From Hermodice carunculata (lineage: Eukaryota > Annelida > Polychaeta > Eunicida > Amphinomidae), in the NCBI GenBank assembly GCA_964020975.1, contig CAXHWN010002374.1, forward strand, positions 1-64,000: DNA of 64,000 nt. The letters run 5' to 3'. This document shows positions 50,674-63,145 of the stretch, piece by piece. A model generated the notes under the pieces. It worked only from the letters and a program-made list of their open reading frames with translations, had not been told where the DNA came from and made no database searches. The translations under genes were made by a program, and so were the position numbers. How positions within the stretch are numbered: the stretch's first letter is position 1; each line of letters opens with the position of its first letter.

Positions 50674-51520
50674 CAAATCAGACAGTGTCATTATCATGTC
50701 CAAACTGCAGTCCTAATGAAACAAATCCAAGTCAATTCCGACCAAAGGCAATGTTCGTTGGTATGTATAGATAAATCACATTAATTTATAGTTCGTCTGT
50801 ATCCAAAAGAGTACAAAACGTGCATGCAAAGGTCAATGGGGTCAAAAAAGTCATGTCTAGTTAACATGAAAAGAATACAAAAACAATTGTTTAAAATTAT
50901 ACGCCTACTACAGTAAATTGGGTTGAACAGGTGCATCATCCATGTGCATACAGGACCATACAATTCATGGAAAGGGACCAAAATCTACAGGACATCAGAG
51001 AATTTGTAAGCACAGGTTCCAAATTGGCTGAAAATATCAATTGAATTTCAGCATTTGAAATGTAATAGTTGAAAACACCCTCTCAGCAATGGTCATCATC
51101 GATACAAATCCACAAAATGACACTAACACAAAGATCAATCCATCAAACCAGCCCCCCCCCCCCCCTCGCGCCTAAAACGACCATCAACAAGGATCCAAAC
51201 AACATGATTATACAATTCGATGTGTTTTAGATATTTAGTTAAAGTGATTATGTTGTTTAAAAGCAGATGAACTAAGAGTATTTCCAAAAGAAAAGTTTTT
51301 GAATGTGCCAATATAGTGGTGAAAATTCAATACAGTGTCAGAATTTGCAAGTACACTAGTTCAAATGTCAAACATCACCCAAAAACGAGTGACATCAGGC
51401 CTCAGAATGCAAAACAGCAGTCAAAAGATGTGAAAACAGTGATCAAATTGTAAGCATAGCAGTCCCATTGCAGCTATGGTTTCCAGAACAATTTTTTAAA
51501 GGAAATTTAGATGTTTAAGA
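50674..51520 (-). mobile_element. Unidentified element, 3' part, copy A (inverted)
   Basis: Reading on the minus strand, it matches copy B (54330-55171) in order: CTGGAAACC, GACTGCT, CAGGCCT(A/G)ATGTCACT, AATACTCTTAGTT, AACACATCGAATT, ACATACCAA and the common 60-bp end. Identity is about 70-80 percent. No reading frame is preserved. It sits just upstream of the receptor main exon, probably in an intron. Confidence 0.75.
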
Positions 51521-52274
51521 AAGCATAGAATTCTGCAAGTCAGCTAAGCACAATGTACATCTTCCTCATGGTTCAATAAAGCTCAAAAGGTCAATATGTA
51601 AACCAGTTCTAATAATTGTTAAAATCTACAACATTTATCAGAGTTAGGTTTTAAGAAAGGAAAGAAGGACATCATTTTGAACTTCCTAGAGATAACTGTA
51701 AATACAGCTGTCGTCTATGTAACAGTTTTAAAATTTTTGTTGGCAATCAGACATAGGTAAACTTGTCAGTCAGCTGATTTAGATGCTATTATTAATACAA
51801 AAAAGAGAGGAAAAGTCAAATATGTATAAATTTACCCATTTATTAAAAGTAACTATGTATCAGCTGCACATCAAACACTTGGAGCAAACCCGACATGATT
51901 TTTAAAATAATAAACTATACTTATCAGATATTTATAAAAGCAACATCAGTCCCCCTCAATTTGAAACACTTAAGGCACTGCAATATGTCCAGAAAATGCC
52001 TGAATGTTCAACATTTTAGCACATACATAATAGTTCCATGAAAAGAGAAGAGGACAACAGTTTTCAATGATAGTGATGAGACCACACCGAATGCCAGTTC
52101 AATATTGTCTCAAAGTAATTGTAGAATTTAGTACTCCCCTTTGAGCCAATGTAGGGGAATCTTCAACTGGCGTCAGATGCAATGTCTTTGCATCTAATTT
52201 ATGTTATAAAGCCCCACATTGACAAAATAGCGACAGTCCATTTACCAACAAGGGAATCCAGCAAATGGTTTTCA

Positions 52275-52312
<38 letters not shown>

Positions 52313-53599
52313 TTTGATTTTGCTGTCGCATGGGTCCCCAGGTTGTGTCTCCTCATGACAATCTTGGGCAATTCTAAAAATGATTAAAAAAAATGGTGTA
52401 GTGCGCTACATGGTCAAACATAAAAAAAGGATCCTGGTTCTAGCCACTAATGCCTGACCCAACAATCAAATAGTTCCGTTCCTGTCTGTCAATCTAGTAA
52501 AGGTGATCTGACCAAGTCTTGCACGGAGAACGACCACTGTGAGGACATATTATTTTGAAGCTAACAGCTACAATCAGTTGTTCGCTGAGTTTATATCTGC
52601 ATGGCAAATAGTGACGTGATACATACTAAAACCCCTCTCTGCCCATGTAGAATTAACTCTTGGAAAACAAAGCCCAGGAAGGAAAATCCGACTATAGATA
52701 GGGTAACGAGGTTGCATGAAGGTACCTGTACCCTTGTATAAGAAACCTGTGCATGTGGACATCTGTGAAGTTGCATGAGTACCATGGTTTGGTGGTCTGC
52801 TATTTTAGCAGCAAATGTTTACAAATCTCACAGGGTATCTAGGAGTAGATATTATGGCTGTGCACCTGCAAAGCTGTACAGCTATTGTGGGATTTGGAAA
52901 TTGTAGCATCCGAATCTTCGAAACTAGTTCAATTGCTAAAGACATCACAGCTGATGTAGTGAAGTAGGTCACATGTGAGGCACTAGGTATGCACTATAAA
53001 AATGCAGTGCATGATGTGGATTATTTCTGTCATGAAATCGCATCATACAAATTTATGGTCTAAGTCAATCAAGCTGCTACATGATCATGGATTAATGATA
53101 TCACATGAGAAGGTCATTTGTTTCTGAAAGTCAGCCGCAAAATGTCTACGTGACAACATGAAACTAAGGGTTTAGGCACAACTCAAGAGTAAGTACATTC
53201 TTTGGGTGGTTTGACATTTTGACATACGTCATGGTTCTTGAGTTTCAAGATATGTACTGGCACTCTAAATAAAGACGATTTAGTCATTAACCTTGTGATG
53301 CCTTGATTGTCTACACAATGTCATATTCTCTGAGCCATACCCAGTTAATCCCGTTGAAGCACCCTACTGGGCCAAAGAAAGAAGACCATCTTGTCCCACT
53401 GACATCAGGAACCTGTTATGCTGATACAAGCATCAGAAAGTAACTCCCGAGCCTGCTCGGCTAAAGGATGGTGGGGCGCTCAATATAATTTACTCAGATT
53501 AGAACATGGGGTGTCTGGTGTCTGTAACCAGGATGCTGGAGAGCAAATATTATCTGAAGTGAAACATGGTGTTGTACACATCTGCTTGATCATCCCATA
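51521..53599. other. No gene; (GT)n tract; some weak coding-like text
   Basis: A (GT)n run lies at 52281-52306. Near 52880-52975 one plus frame reads CTAIVGFGNCSIRIFETSS and ends at a stop. At 53418-53600 another reads ESNSRACSAKGWWGAQYNLL. These may be the decayed 5' part of copy B. The missing first half of the receptor's lectin domain was not found on the minus strand. Confidence 0.35.
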
Positions 53600-55171
53600 G
53601 TTGTCCCATCTTATTCTGATACTGTCCTTGCATCAATACTGTACATGTGGCAATCCCAGGGCATGACTCGCGCCAACCTGTCTATAGATAAGAAGTTAAA
53701 CACAATAGCTAGGCAAATCAAGTGGTAGAAGCCATACATTTTCAAGGATGCTATCCTATGCAGTGCATATAATGTAATTTGGGGATGGGGGGGGGGGTGT
53801 TGGGACCTGATGGCAGTTCCGACTGGTGCCTGGATCAATATATGGACATTTTGAATGAATTATGAATGGCAGGGCATGAGTGGTGGTCACTGGAGAATTT
53901 GGTATGGTCACAGATGTCCTGCTGAAACATCTAATCCAGGATGCTGGCAAAATAGTTGATTTCAGCGAATATGACAACATTCAATGGGGAAATACAGGGT
54001 AATTTCACCAAGCCAATACTCTGGGCTCCTTCCGCACTTCCTTGTGCAGAAAGAGAGGAAGGCTGGTCATTCCAACAGTATTACCAAGAGATAATGTTGC
54101 CTTATTTCTCCAGTGCAGGTCACAACCATTTTGCATGATACATATCTTACCATATGCCAGAGATGTGCAGTCTGCCAGCAATTTTTCAGGAAGACCTCTT
54201 TTTTGGAGGACATGTCTGTTGGCACAAAGCACAGCTCTGGAATTATGTGATTGGAGAGAAGATGGCTATATCTTTCCAGAAGTCTCTGCCATTTGGCTGT
54301 CATACTAGAATCTCTACTCCGGCCAAGACAATGGAACTGTTTAAGCATGTCATTAAGGTTGGTGACAAGACTGTCTTTAAATGTCCTTTCAAAAATACTT
54401 CTGGAAACCAACTTGAAATGTGACTGCTATCCTTACAAATTTTGACTATTGTAATGCATTTTGACTACGTTTTAAAGATTTCAGGCCTAATGTCACTTGC
54501 TTCTGGCTGATGTTTAACATTTGAACCAATGTACTTACTATATTTGGAATTCAAACACTTTTCTTTTTGAAATACTCTTAGTTTATCTCCTTTAAAACAA
54601 CATCATGTCTTTAACTACATGCCTAAAACACATCGAATTATATAATCATGTTGTTTAGATTCTTATTGATGGTCATTTTAGGCCTAGAGGGCTTTTCTGA
54701 TGGATTGATGTTGCTGTTGGTGTCGCTTTGTGAACTTATATGGATGATGATCATTGTTGTGATGGTGGTTACAAGTAGTACCTTTTTTAAATACTGAATT
54801 TTATTGACATTTTCAACAAGTTAAGAAGCTCCGCTTACAAATTCCCTGATGTGATGCAAATTTTGGTCCCTTTTCATAAATTGTATGGTCCTGTATGTGC
54901 ATGAATGATACAACTGTTCAAGCCAATTTACTGAAATAGGTCTATAATTTCAAACTAAACTTTTTGCATTCTGTCATGTGAAAACTAAATAAGGTTTTTT
55001 CCCCTCTATGGACCTTTGTACGTACGTTTTGGTCTCTTTTGGGTAAATACGAACTATAAATTTATATGTTTCAACTATACATACCAAGGAACATTGCCTT
55101 TGGTCGGAATTGACTTGGATTCGTTTCGTTAGGACTACGATTTGGATATGGTAATGACACTGTCTAATTTG
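53600..55171 (+). mobile_element. Unidentified element, copy B, with decayed ORF and long 3' region
   Basis: Broken frames keep HPIVVPSYSDTVLASILYMW near 53595, WCLDQYMDILNEL near 53823, and MLPYFSSAGHNHFA near 54093-54136, followed by further text to NTSGNQLEM and a stop at 54423. The 'QYMDIL' and 'MLPYFxxxGHN' phrases recall a large uncharacterised protein family that is multicopy in many marine invertebrate genomes; this link is from memory. After the stop, about 750 bp of non-coding sequence runs to the shared 60-bp end. Confidence 0.5.
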
Positions 55172-55414
55172 AAGTGAAGGCTATCTTCGTGCATCTCCTA
55201 GTAGTATGACAGAACACAGCTACAGTTAAAAACTATGTTGTAGTTCTGACAGTTTCTTCATCAGTGTTTGACGCTTATGTAAAGGAAGCATCTAAGTACT
55301 TGCTAATTTTCCCAGTGTGCTTCAACCCAATGTGGCAGACTAGACATCACTATAGTGGATGCACAGCAGTTACCATATCTTCTTTACCTTTTGAGTTCAT
55401 ATTTTTTCTACATA

Positions 55415-58062
55415 TAGTACAGAAAAACCTGATCCATATTCATTAATTCCAAACCCAACAATGACAGCAAAGAGATTCCAGACTTGCCAAAGCATCAATA
55501 TTTCTTTTCCAAAACCAATGTGAAGAAACAAATTTCTCTCCTGACTTGAGACAGGCAGTCACCCATAAAAGGCAACTGGTGGTTTTAAATCGATCCTCTC
55601 AACCTTAGAAATATTCATCATTAACTGCAGACACTAGTTCATTTCCAAAATGTATAGGTCTAACCACCAAAAACACAAATTTCATTACTTCTGCCAAAAA
55701 TAAAAAGAGACCTGTTAGGCCTATCGCCTTTTAGTTTTTCCGACTTGTCAGTCACCTTAGTTTACAGCAAAAGAGTAAAGTAGGCCTACATCGTTTTTGT
55801 GATATTTATGAATCTGGAACATTACAAACACACTCTACCTCCACTATAACTATGAGTCGGAGAACAAAGCCCACAGCACAACATAGCCAATGAAGTAATT
55901 TTCAAATAGTACAGAAAAACCTGATCCATATTCATTAATTCCAAACCCAACAATGACAGCAAAGAGATTCCAGACTTGCCAAAGCATCAATATTTCTTTT
56001 CCAAAACCAATGTGAAGAAACAAATTTCTCTCCTGACTTGAGACAGGCAGTCACCCATAAAAGGCAACTGGTGGTTTTAAATCGATCCTCTCAACCTTAG
56101 AAATATTCATCATTAACTGCAGACACTAGTTCATTTCCAAAATGTATAGGTCTAACCACCAAAAACACAAATTTCATTACTTCTGCCAAAAATAAAAAGA
56201 GACCTGTTAGGCCTATCGCCTTTTAGTTTTTCCGACTTGTCAGTCACCTTAGTTTACAGCAAAAGAGTAAAGTAGGCCTACATCGTTTTTGTGATATTTA
56301 TGAATCTGGAACATTACAAACACACTCTACCTCCACTATAACTATGAGTCGGAGAACAAAGCCCACAGCACAACATAGCCAATGAAGTAATTTTCAAATA
56401 GTACAGAAAAACCTGATCCATATTCATTAATTCCAAACCCAACAATGACAGCAAAGAGATTCCAGACTTGCCAAAGCATCAATATTTCTTTTCCAAAACC
56501 AATGTGAAGAAACAAATTTCTCTCCTGACTTGAGACAGGCAGTCACCCATAAAAGGCAACTGGTGGTTTTAAATCGATCCTCTCAACCTTAGAAATATTC
56601 ATCATTAACTGCAGACACTAGTTCATTTCCAAAATGTATAGGTCTAACCACCAAAAACACAAATTTCATTACTTCTGCCAAAAATAAAAAGAGACCTGTT
56701 AGGCCTATCGCCTTTTAGTTTTTCCGACTTGTCAGTCACCTTAGTTTACAGCAAAAGAGTAAAGTAGGCCTACATCGTTTTTGTGATATTTATGAATCTG
56801 GAACATTACAAACACACTCTACCTCCACTATAACTATGAGTCGGAGAACAAAGCCCACAGCACAACATAGCCAATGAAGTAATTTTCAAATAGTACAGAA
56901 AAACCTGATCCATATTCATTAATTCCAAACCCAACAATGACAGCAAAGAGATTCCAGACTTGCCAAAGCATCAATATTTCTTTTCCAAAACCAATGTGAA
57001 GAAACAAATTTCTCTCCTGACTTGAGACAGGCAGTCACCCATAAAAGGCAACTGGTGGTTTTAAATCGATCCTCTCAACCTTAGAAATATTCATCATTAA
57101 CTGCAGACACTAGTTCATTTCCAAAATGTATAGGTCTAACCACCAAAAACACAAATTTCATTACTTCTGCCAAAAATAAAAAGAGACCTGTTAGGCCTAT
57201 CGCCTTTTAGTTTTTCCGACTTGTCAGTCACCTTAGTTTACAGCAAAAGAGTAAAGTAGGCCTACATCGTTTTTGTGATATTTATGAATCTGGAACATTA
57301 CAAACACACTCTACCTCCACTATAACTATGAGTCGGAGAACAAAGCCCACAGCACAACATAGCCAATGAAGTAATTTTCAAATAGTACAGAAAAACCTGA
57401 TCCATATTCATTAATTCCAAACCCAACAATGACAGCAAAGAGATTCCAGACTTGCCAAAGCATCAATATTTCTTTTCCAAAACCAATGTGAAGAAACAAA
57501 TTTCTCTCCTGACTTGAGACAGGCAGTCACCCATAAAAGGCAACTGGTGGTTTTAAATCGATCCTCTCAACCTTAGAAATATTCATCATTAACTGCAGAC
57601 ACTAGTTCATTTCCAAAATGTATAGGTCTAACCACCAAAAACACAAATTTCATTACTTCTGCCAAAAATAAAAAGAGACCTGTTAGGCCTATCGCCTTTT
57701 AGTTTTTCCGACTTGTCAGTCACCTTAGTTTACAGCAAAAGAGTAAAGTAGGCCTACATCGTTTTTGTGATATTTATGAATCTGGAACATTACAAACACA
57801 CTCTACCTCCACTATAACTATGAGTCGGAGAACAAAGCCCACAGCACAACATAGCCAATGAAGTAATTTTCAAATAGTACAGAAAAACCTGATCCATATT
57901 CATTAATTCCAAACCCAACAATGACAGCAAAGAGATTCCAGACTTGCCAAAGCATCAATATTTCTTTTCCAAAACCAATGTGAAGAAACAAATTTCTCTC
58001 CTGACTTGAGACAGGCAGTCACCCATAAAAGGCAACTGGTGGTTTTAAATCGATCCTCTCAA
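55415..58062 (-). repeat. Satellite-like array: 5.4 copies of an exact 492-bp unit
   Basis: The start text TAGTACAGAAAAACC occurs at 55415, 55907, 56399, 56891, 57383 and 57875, every step exactly 492 bp. Reading the units side by side I find no difference between full copies. The last copy stops after about 188 bp at 58062. Each unit has a 460-bp core and a 32-bp joint ending GCTGTG on the minus strand. The unit holds two TAGGCCTA palindromes and the GACT-GACA-AGTC hairpin motif, and lacks a reading frame. The identity implies very recent amplification or ongoing homogenisation. Strand is given to match the copy in the Penelope-like element. Confidence 0.97.
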
Positions 58063-60849
58063 TACACAGCGCCAACACCTGTATTAAGACCAATAAGTGT
58101 TGACACATTTGTATCTATCTTTGCGTAAGTCTAATAGGAACCAGCGTTTTTGTGCTTATATACAGTTTCAGACATTATTTGATAATACACCATAGTGTAC
58201 CACAACTTCCAGATGGTGGTCAGCATACCATATCTTTACGCTGCCATTCACGGGTGGTATGTTCGTTACCTAAGTGATATGAATACAGCATTGGTTTTTA
58301 TTGGTGAAGTTAGAAATCATATATACGTTCGAAAATACAACAGAGTGTATCAAAATTTTGAGCTTATTTTATAACATACCACAAATACTGCAATGTATAT
58401 AAGAGGTAAAGATGGGAATCAACAATACATTAGAAATACAACAGAGCGTATGGACAATATGAATGTATTAACTTATACGTGATTAATATGGCGATGTTTA
58501 TAAACAGTAAAGGTGAAAGTCAAATATACATTAGAAACTTTAGAAACAGAACGACATTCAGTACAACCAATTATTTTTGATAGTGAGTGTTCTACAAATA
58601 TTCGCCCTGGCTAACTGTCAATATAACTAAAAATCAAGTTTATGTTACGTACACCACAAAATACAGCTATTATTATTATTAAGCTTTAAATACGTGTCTC
58701 ATCTTCAAAAATTATAATTTCAAACATACGTTGTTTTAAATCACACTATTAGCCATAAAAAAGAAGTTACAAGGCAAAAATGAAAATTTTAAAAACAAAT
58801 CAATTATTCCTCTTCATATAATTCTAAAGGCCTGGAATTATATTTTCATAGCTTAAGTCCCTAATATTGTGTGTCGTGCTCCCATCATTGTTAAGAACAT
58901 TGCCAGAATCTCTGGATACAAGTAAATTCCCAAAATTGATGAGTCATTGTATATATCTCATCACAAAGATCACAAATACCGATGTCAACCTTTGTTTCTA
59001 AATTTTGAAGCATGCTTTTGGTATTTACATCACATATCATATTAAAACTGTGAAATATTACACTCCCTGTTTTCAATAAATGTGGATTTGAGAATTTCAT
59101 TTGTCTGAATTTTAAAACTTCATTATTCTACTGCTAATATGAAGAGAAAATGTGACTGAGAGCAACCCTACGTCACATCGCTTTAAATAAGGAAGAACTC
59201 ACAAGTGTGCCCATTTTATATTACACGGCTATTCATGTTTTGATACACAGTCATGGACCATCTTTGAAATGTGTTTTCAAACCCAAATTCTTTTAAAACT
59301 CTTATACTAGCATTTTAATCTATCATATTGAAAGTGTTTTCAAAACGTCCTGGCATATTTTTAACCCATGAAACTAAAATATGTCTGACGTAAATATAGC
59401 ATATTTGATGAAATTATAATATATCTCATGCGAATGTAAATATATCTGCCTGTTTCAATATGTTCATGAAGATAGTGACCTTTGACCAGAGCAGTTTGGT
59501 TCCCATGATTTAATAAGGTGAGAATTGTATTCTTTAGATAGAACTTGGGCCATTATGTTAAAGTGAATAATTAAAAATGACACCATCTCCATTTCTTTAA
59601 ATAAGCTCTTTCTATCTCGTTTTTTCCTATTAAATTGACAACCCCTTTTAATTGCTTAATCTTATGACTTGTTGGTCTAATATGCATAATCTGTGCTACT
59701 TATCACAAGCTAGTTGATTTTGGGCCAGACAGCTTGAATCTGTCTCAAGGGGGTTTCCCTTTTTTTACAGTCTCTGCCCACACATTCTCTTCCTTTTATT
59801 TCCTGGCCACATTTTGCTTTTACTCTAATATATCTAACTTTGTTATTTCAGTATTAGTCATAAATGTGTCCAAGTGTTGTACAAGTTAATTTTTGGTTGT
59901 TTTTTTTTTAACAATCATGAAAGCACTTGTTTCTGTTTCCAAAATTTCCTGTTGTTTATTCTCCTGTATTATTTTACAATTGAGAAAACTTTAGAAACGT
60001 TTTTATTTTTCAAGTATCCTTTCCCAAGTACCAGGTACTTCTTATAACCCTCCTCCCCCAACACTGTATATATTTAGTAATTGAAGCCGATATCTCCCAT
60101 CCTTTGCCCTATTTCAGTGACAAAATAGTATTCAAATCACCCCATTATAATATTAAATTTTCTCCAGTGTAAAAAAAAAAAGTATTTCGTAATGTTTCTT
60201 CACTCTGTCACACTTGTTAGTCTTGTAACTTTTTATAGCTGCATGAACAAAACCAAATCTGGTATCATCAATATTTATGCCCAAGATATTAATTTACCAC
60301 TTTTATCTGCTTTTACCTAGTTTATTTTATAGCCCATTTTATTAACTAGCAAGATTTTTGCACCTCAGCCCTTGGTACTTCCAAGGTGCTATGGTGCTGG
60401 CCTCCCTCCCCCTTCACCTGTTCATATGCTTTTTATTTCTATGTACAATGTTCTGTTGCGGTTTTCGTTCCAATAAAATGAAATGACGGCTTTTGTTTAA
60501 AAATAGAAATTTTGCAAACAGTATAAGAGAAAGGTATAGATGAAACGTTACTGTCCATTGTGCTTAAACATTGTCCAACAATAGTACAGTTGCTTTAGAT
60601 AGCGATGTACAGAGGTGGAAAAGTATGGTAAGTATATGTGGTAGTCTATATAGGTATATGGGTTGTGAAATAGCTCCCGCTCCATTGGCAGTTGACATAA
60701 CTTTACACTTTGGGCAACAAATATTGTTTTATGAACGATATTGCTCACTGTCACCCTTTCTTGATTTCTTTACATTGGTTTTTGAAGATGCATATTGATC
60801 ATAAAGTCATTTTCTAATCTCTGCCTTTGTGCTGCATTCAACTTTGCTC
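58063..60849. other. No gene; weak degenerate tandem repeat at its start
   Basis: At about 58260-58570 three loosely similar blocks of roughly 115 bp share ATACATTAGAAA and ACAACAGAG-like text. The rest is T-rich. An AATAAAATG near 60472 may be a polyadenylation signal on the plus strand without a known gene. The frame 60571-60798 is unrecognised. Confidence 0.4.
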
Positions 60850-61035
60850 TCATTGTTGGATGGAAATTTATGAATATGCGTAATGCTTTGCTGAACTATT
60901 TTGGGTTGTTTAGATCATGGTCTTTAAAGGTTGAGAGGGTCTGTTTAACCACCAGTTGCTTTGTATTGGTGACTGCCTGTCAGGAGTGAAATTTGTTTCT
61001 TTATATTGGTATTGTAAGATGAATAGGGTTACTCG
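60850..61035 (+). repeat. Partial, decayed copy of the 492-bp repeat
   Basis: It keeps GGTTGAGAGGGTC, ACCACCAGTTGC, GTGACTGCCTGTC and GAAATTTGTTTCTT in the order of the unit. It lies directly before the Penelope-like element. Confidence 0.75.
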
Positions 61036-61059
61036 ACTCGACAGTTAATTCTACTACCT

Positions 61060-62640
61060 ATCAAAAAGTAAACTTTTCTGTTGAACATTTAGTGGATGGT
61101 CACTTTAAATATTTAGAAAAGTACAACTTAACATTCAGTGATAAATTCCGTAACTTACCAAGGATTTTTGCAATTCCAAAATTACATAAAAACCCATATA
61201 AATTCCGTTTTATTGCAGGATCTAAGTTCTGTTCTACTAAAAAATTGTCAGTTCTGCTAGCTACAGGATTAGCTAAGGAACAGGAATTTTGGTTTAATTA
61301 CTGTAAAAGAATTGGATCAACATCAGGAGTTAATAGGTTTGGAATATTAAAGAATTCTAAGTTTGCTTGATGGTTTACAAACTGATAATGTTTCACCTTA
61401 CAGGCACATATCATCTTGGGATTTTTCTACTCTCTATACTACAATACCTCATGCAGATTTGAAACGTAGCATTCAAACATTGGTTTTTTAAGTTTTTGAG
61501 AAAAATAAATTTCAGAAAATTATAATTGGTCATAAACATGCTTTCTTTGGTGATTCTGCTAAGAATGTTCAACATGCATTTGACTATAATGAGTTTATAA
61601 AAGCTGTGGGCTTTGTTCTCCGACTCATAGTTATAGTGGAGGTAGAGTGTGTTTGTAATGTTCCAGATTCATAAATATCACAAAAACGATGTAGGCCTAC
61701 TTTACTCTTTTGCTGTAAACTTAGGTGACTGACAAGTCGGAAGAACTAAAAGGTGATAGGCCTAACAGGTCTCTTTTTCTTTTTGGCAGAAGTAATGAAA
61801 TTTGTGTTTTTGGTGGTTAGGCCTATACATTTTGGAAATGAACTAGTGTCTGCAGTTAATGATGAATATTTCTAAGGTTGAGAGGATCGATTTAAAACCA
61901 CCAGTTGCCTTTTATGGGTGACTGCCTGTCTCAAGTCAGGAGAGAAATTTGTTTCTTCACATTGGTTTTGGAAAAGAAATATTGATGCTTTGGCAAGTCT
62001 GGAATCTCTTTGCTGTCATTGTTGGGTTTGGAATTAATGAATATGGATCAGGTTTTTCTGTACTATTTGAATACTTGATTGATAATATTTACATACGTTT
62101 TGGTGATAGTGTCTCTAGACAGGTCATAGGAATTCCCATGGATACAAATTGTGCGCCACTTTTGGCTTATCTTTATTTATTTTATCACGAGTATAATTTT
62201 CTTGTGAAAATGGCCAAAGATAAAAATTACCATGCTAGATCATTTAATTTAACTTTCAGATATATAGATGATTTATTACGTGTCAACAACAAACGTTTAA
62301 AAGATTACATTGCATCAATTTATCCTAGTGACCAGGAACTAAAAGAAACCACTGAATCGAACATAACATGCTCATTTTTAGATCTCCTCCTATTCAATGA
62401 TGGTGGTATATTAAAATCAAAAGTGTATGATAAAAGAGATGATTTCAATTTTGATATAGTAAATTATCCATATATAAGTAGTAATATCCCTATCCTGCTT
62501 ATGGTGCCTATGTCTCAAGACTAATTGCTTTCGCAAGAATCTGTGCTGATTTTAAAGATTGCGCTGATACACATAAATTACTTTTTGGAAGACTTATTAA
62601 ACAGGGGTTTTCTAAAATAAGATTAAAAAAGTGTCACTTT
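61060..62640 (+). mobile_element. Penelope-like element, reverse transcriptase region, broken
   Basis: The reverse transcriptase text is that of Penelope-like elements: LPRIFAIPKLHKNPYKFRFI, SSWDFSTLYTTIPHADLK and IIIGHKHAFFGDSAKN before the insertion, then EYLIDNIYIRFGDSV, IGIPMDTNCAPLLAYLYLF, FRYIDDLL (catalytic aspartates) and TCSFLDLLL after it. The element is broken in several places, lacks its 5' part, and I see no GIY-YIG endonuclease. A 460-bp repeat core (61609-62068) is inserted within the RT domain. On its 3' side it abuts copy C of the unidentified element. Moderately old, judging from the number of breaks. Confidence 0.85.
61609..62068 (+). mobile_element. One 460-bp core of the 492-bp repeat inserted in the Penelope-like element
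   Basis: The inserted text from GGCTTTGTTCTCCGACTCAT to TCTGTACTATTT equals the reverse complement of the array core with few differences, and it lacks the 32-bp joint. The left flank ends GCTGTG and the right flank begins GAA, the same bases that end and begin the joint in the array. No ordinary target duplication is visible. Confidence 0.93.
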
Positions 62641-63145
62641 GTGGACTTGATGATGATCATTGTTGAGATGGTGGTTGCAAGTAGTACCTTTTTAAATACT
62701 GAATTTTATTGCCATTTTCAACAAATTAAGAACCTCCGCATACAAATTATCTGATGTGCTGCAAATTTTGGTCCCTTTTCATAAATTGTATGGTCCTGTA
62801 TGTGCATGGATGATGCACCTGTTCAAGTCAATTTACTGAAATAGACCTGAAATTGTATGGTCCTGTATGCGCATGGATGATGCACCTGTTCAAGTCAATT
62901 TACTGAAATAGACCTGTAATTTCAAACAAAACTTCTTGCATTCTGTCATGTTAAAACTAGATATGGCTTTTTCGACCCTATGGACCTTTTTACACTTACG
63001 TTTTGATCTCTTTCGGGTAAATACTAACTATAAATTTATGTGATTCAGCTATACATACCAAGGAACATTGCCTTTGGTCGGAATTGACTTGGATTTGTTT
63101 CATTGGGACTACAGTTTGGATATGGTAATGGGACTGTCTAATTTG
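62641..63145 (+). mobile_element. Unidentified element, 3' end, copy C
   Basis: From GATGATGATCATTGTTG to the shared 60-bp end it matches 54733-55171 at about 90 percent. It contains one extra internal duplication of 67 bp. It is truncated on its 5' side where it meets the Penelope-like remnant. Confidence 0.85.
62783..62916. repeat. 67-bp tandem duplication within copy C
   Basis: Two adjacent copies begin AAATTGTATGGTCCTGTATG at 62783 and 62850, differing at about one base. Copies A and B have a single one, so the duplication arose in copy C. Confidence 0.93.

Noticed and set aside
54005-54411. Minus-strand frame of 114 codons at 54.1-54.4 kb
   Set aside because: The plus strand carries the recognisable peptide remnants; the minus frame is their antisense.
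55415-58062. CRISPR-like array
   Set aside because: The whole 492-bp unit repeats without spacers and the DNA is animal; it is a tandem satellite.
61700-61800. Hammerhead ribozyme in the 492-bp unit, as known for Penelope-like elements and retrozymes
   Set aside because: The CTGACAAGTC text resembles part of the core but lacks CTGANGA and a fitting GAAA partner with stem II, so it is not supported.
61600-62070. The 460-bp insert as an intron of the Penelope-like element
   Set aside because: The edges lack GT and AG at the exact joint that would restore the frame, and the same sequence is a dispersed satellite core.
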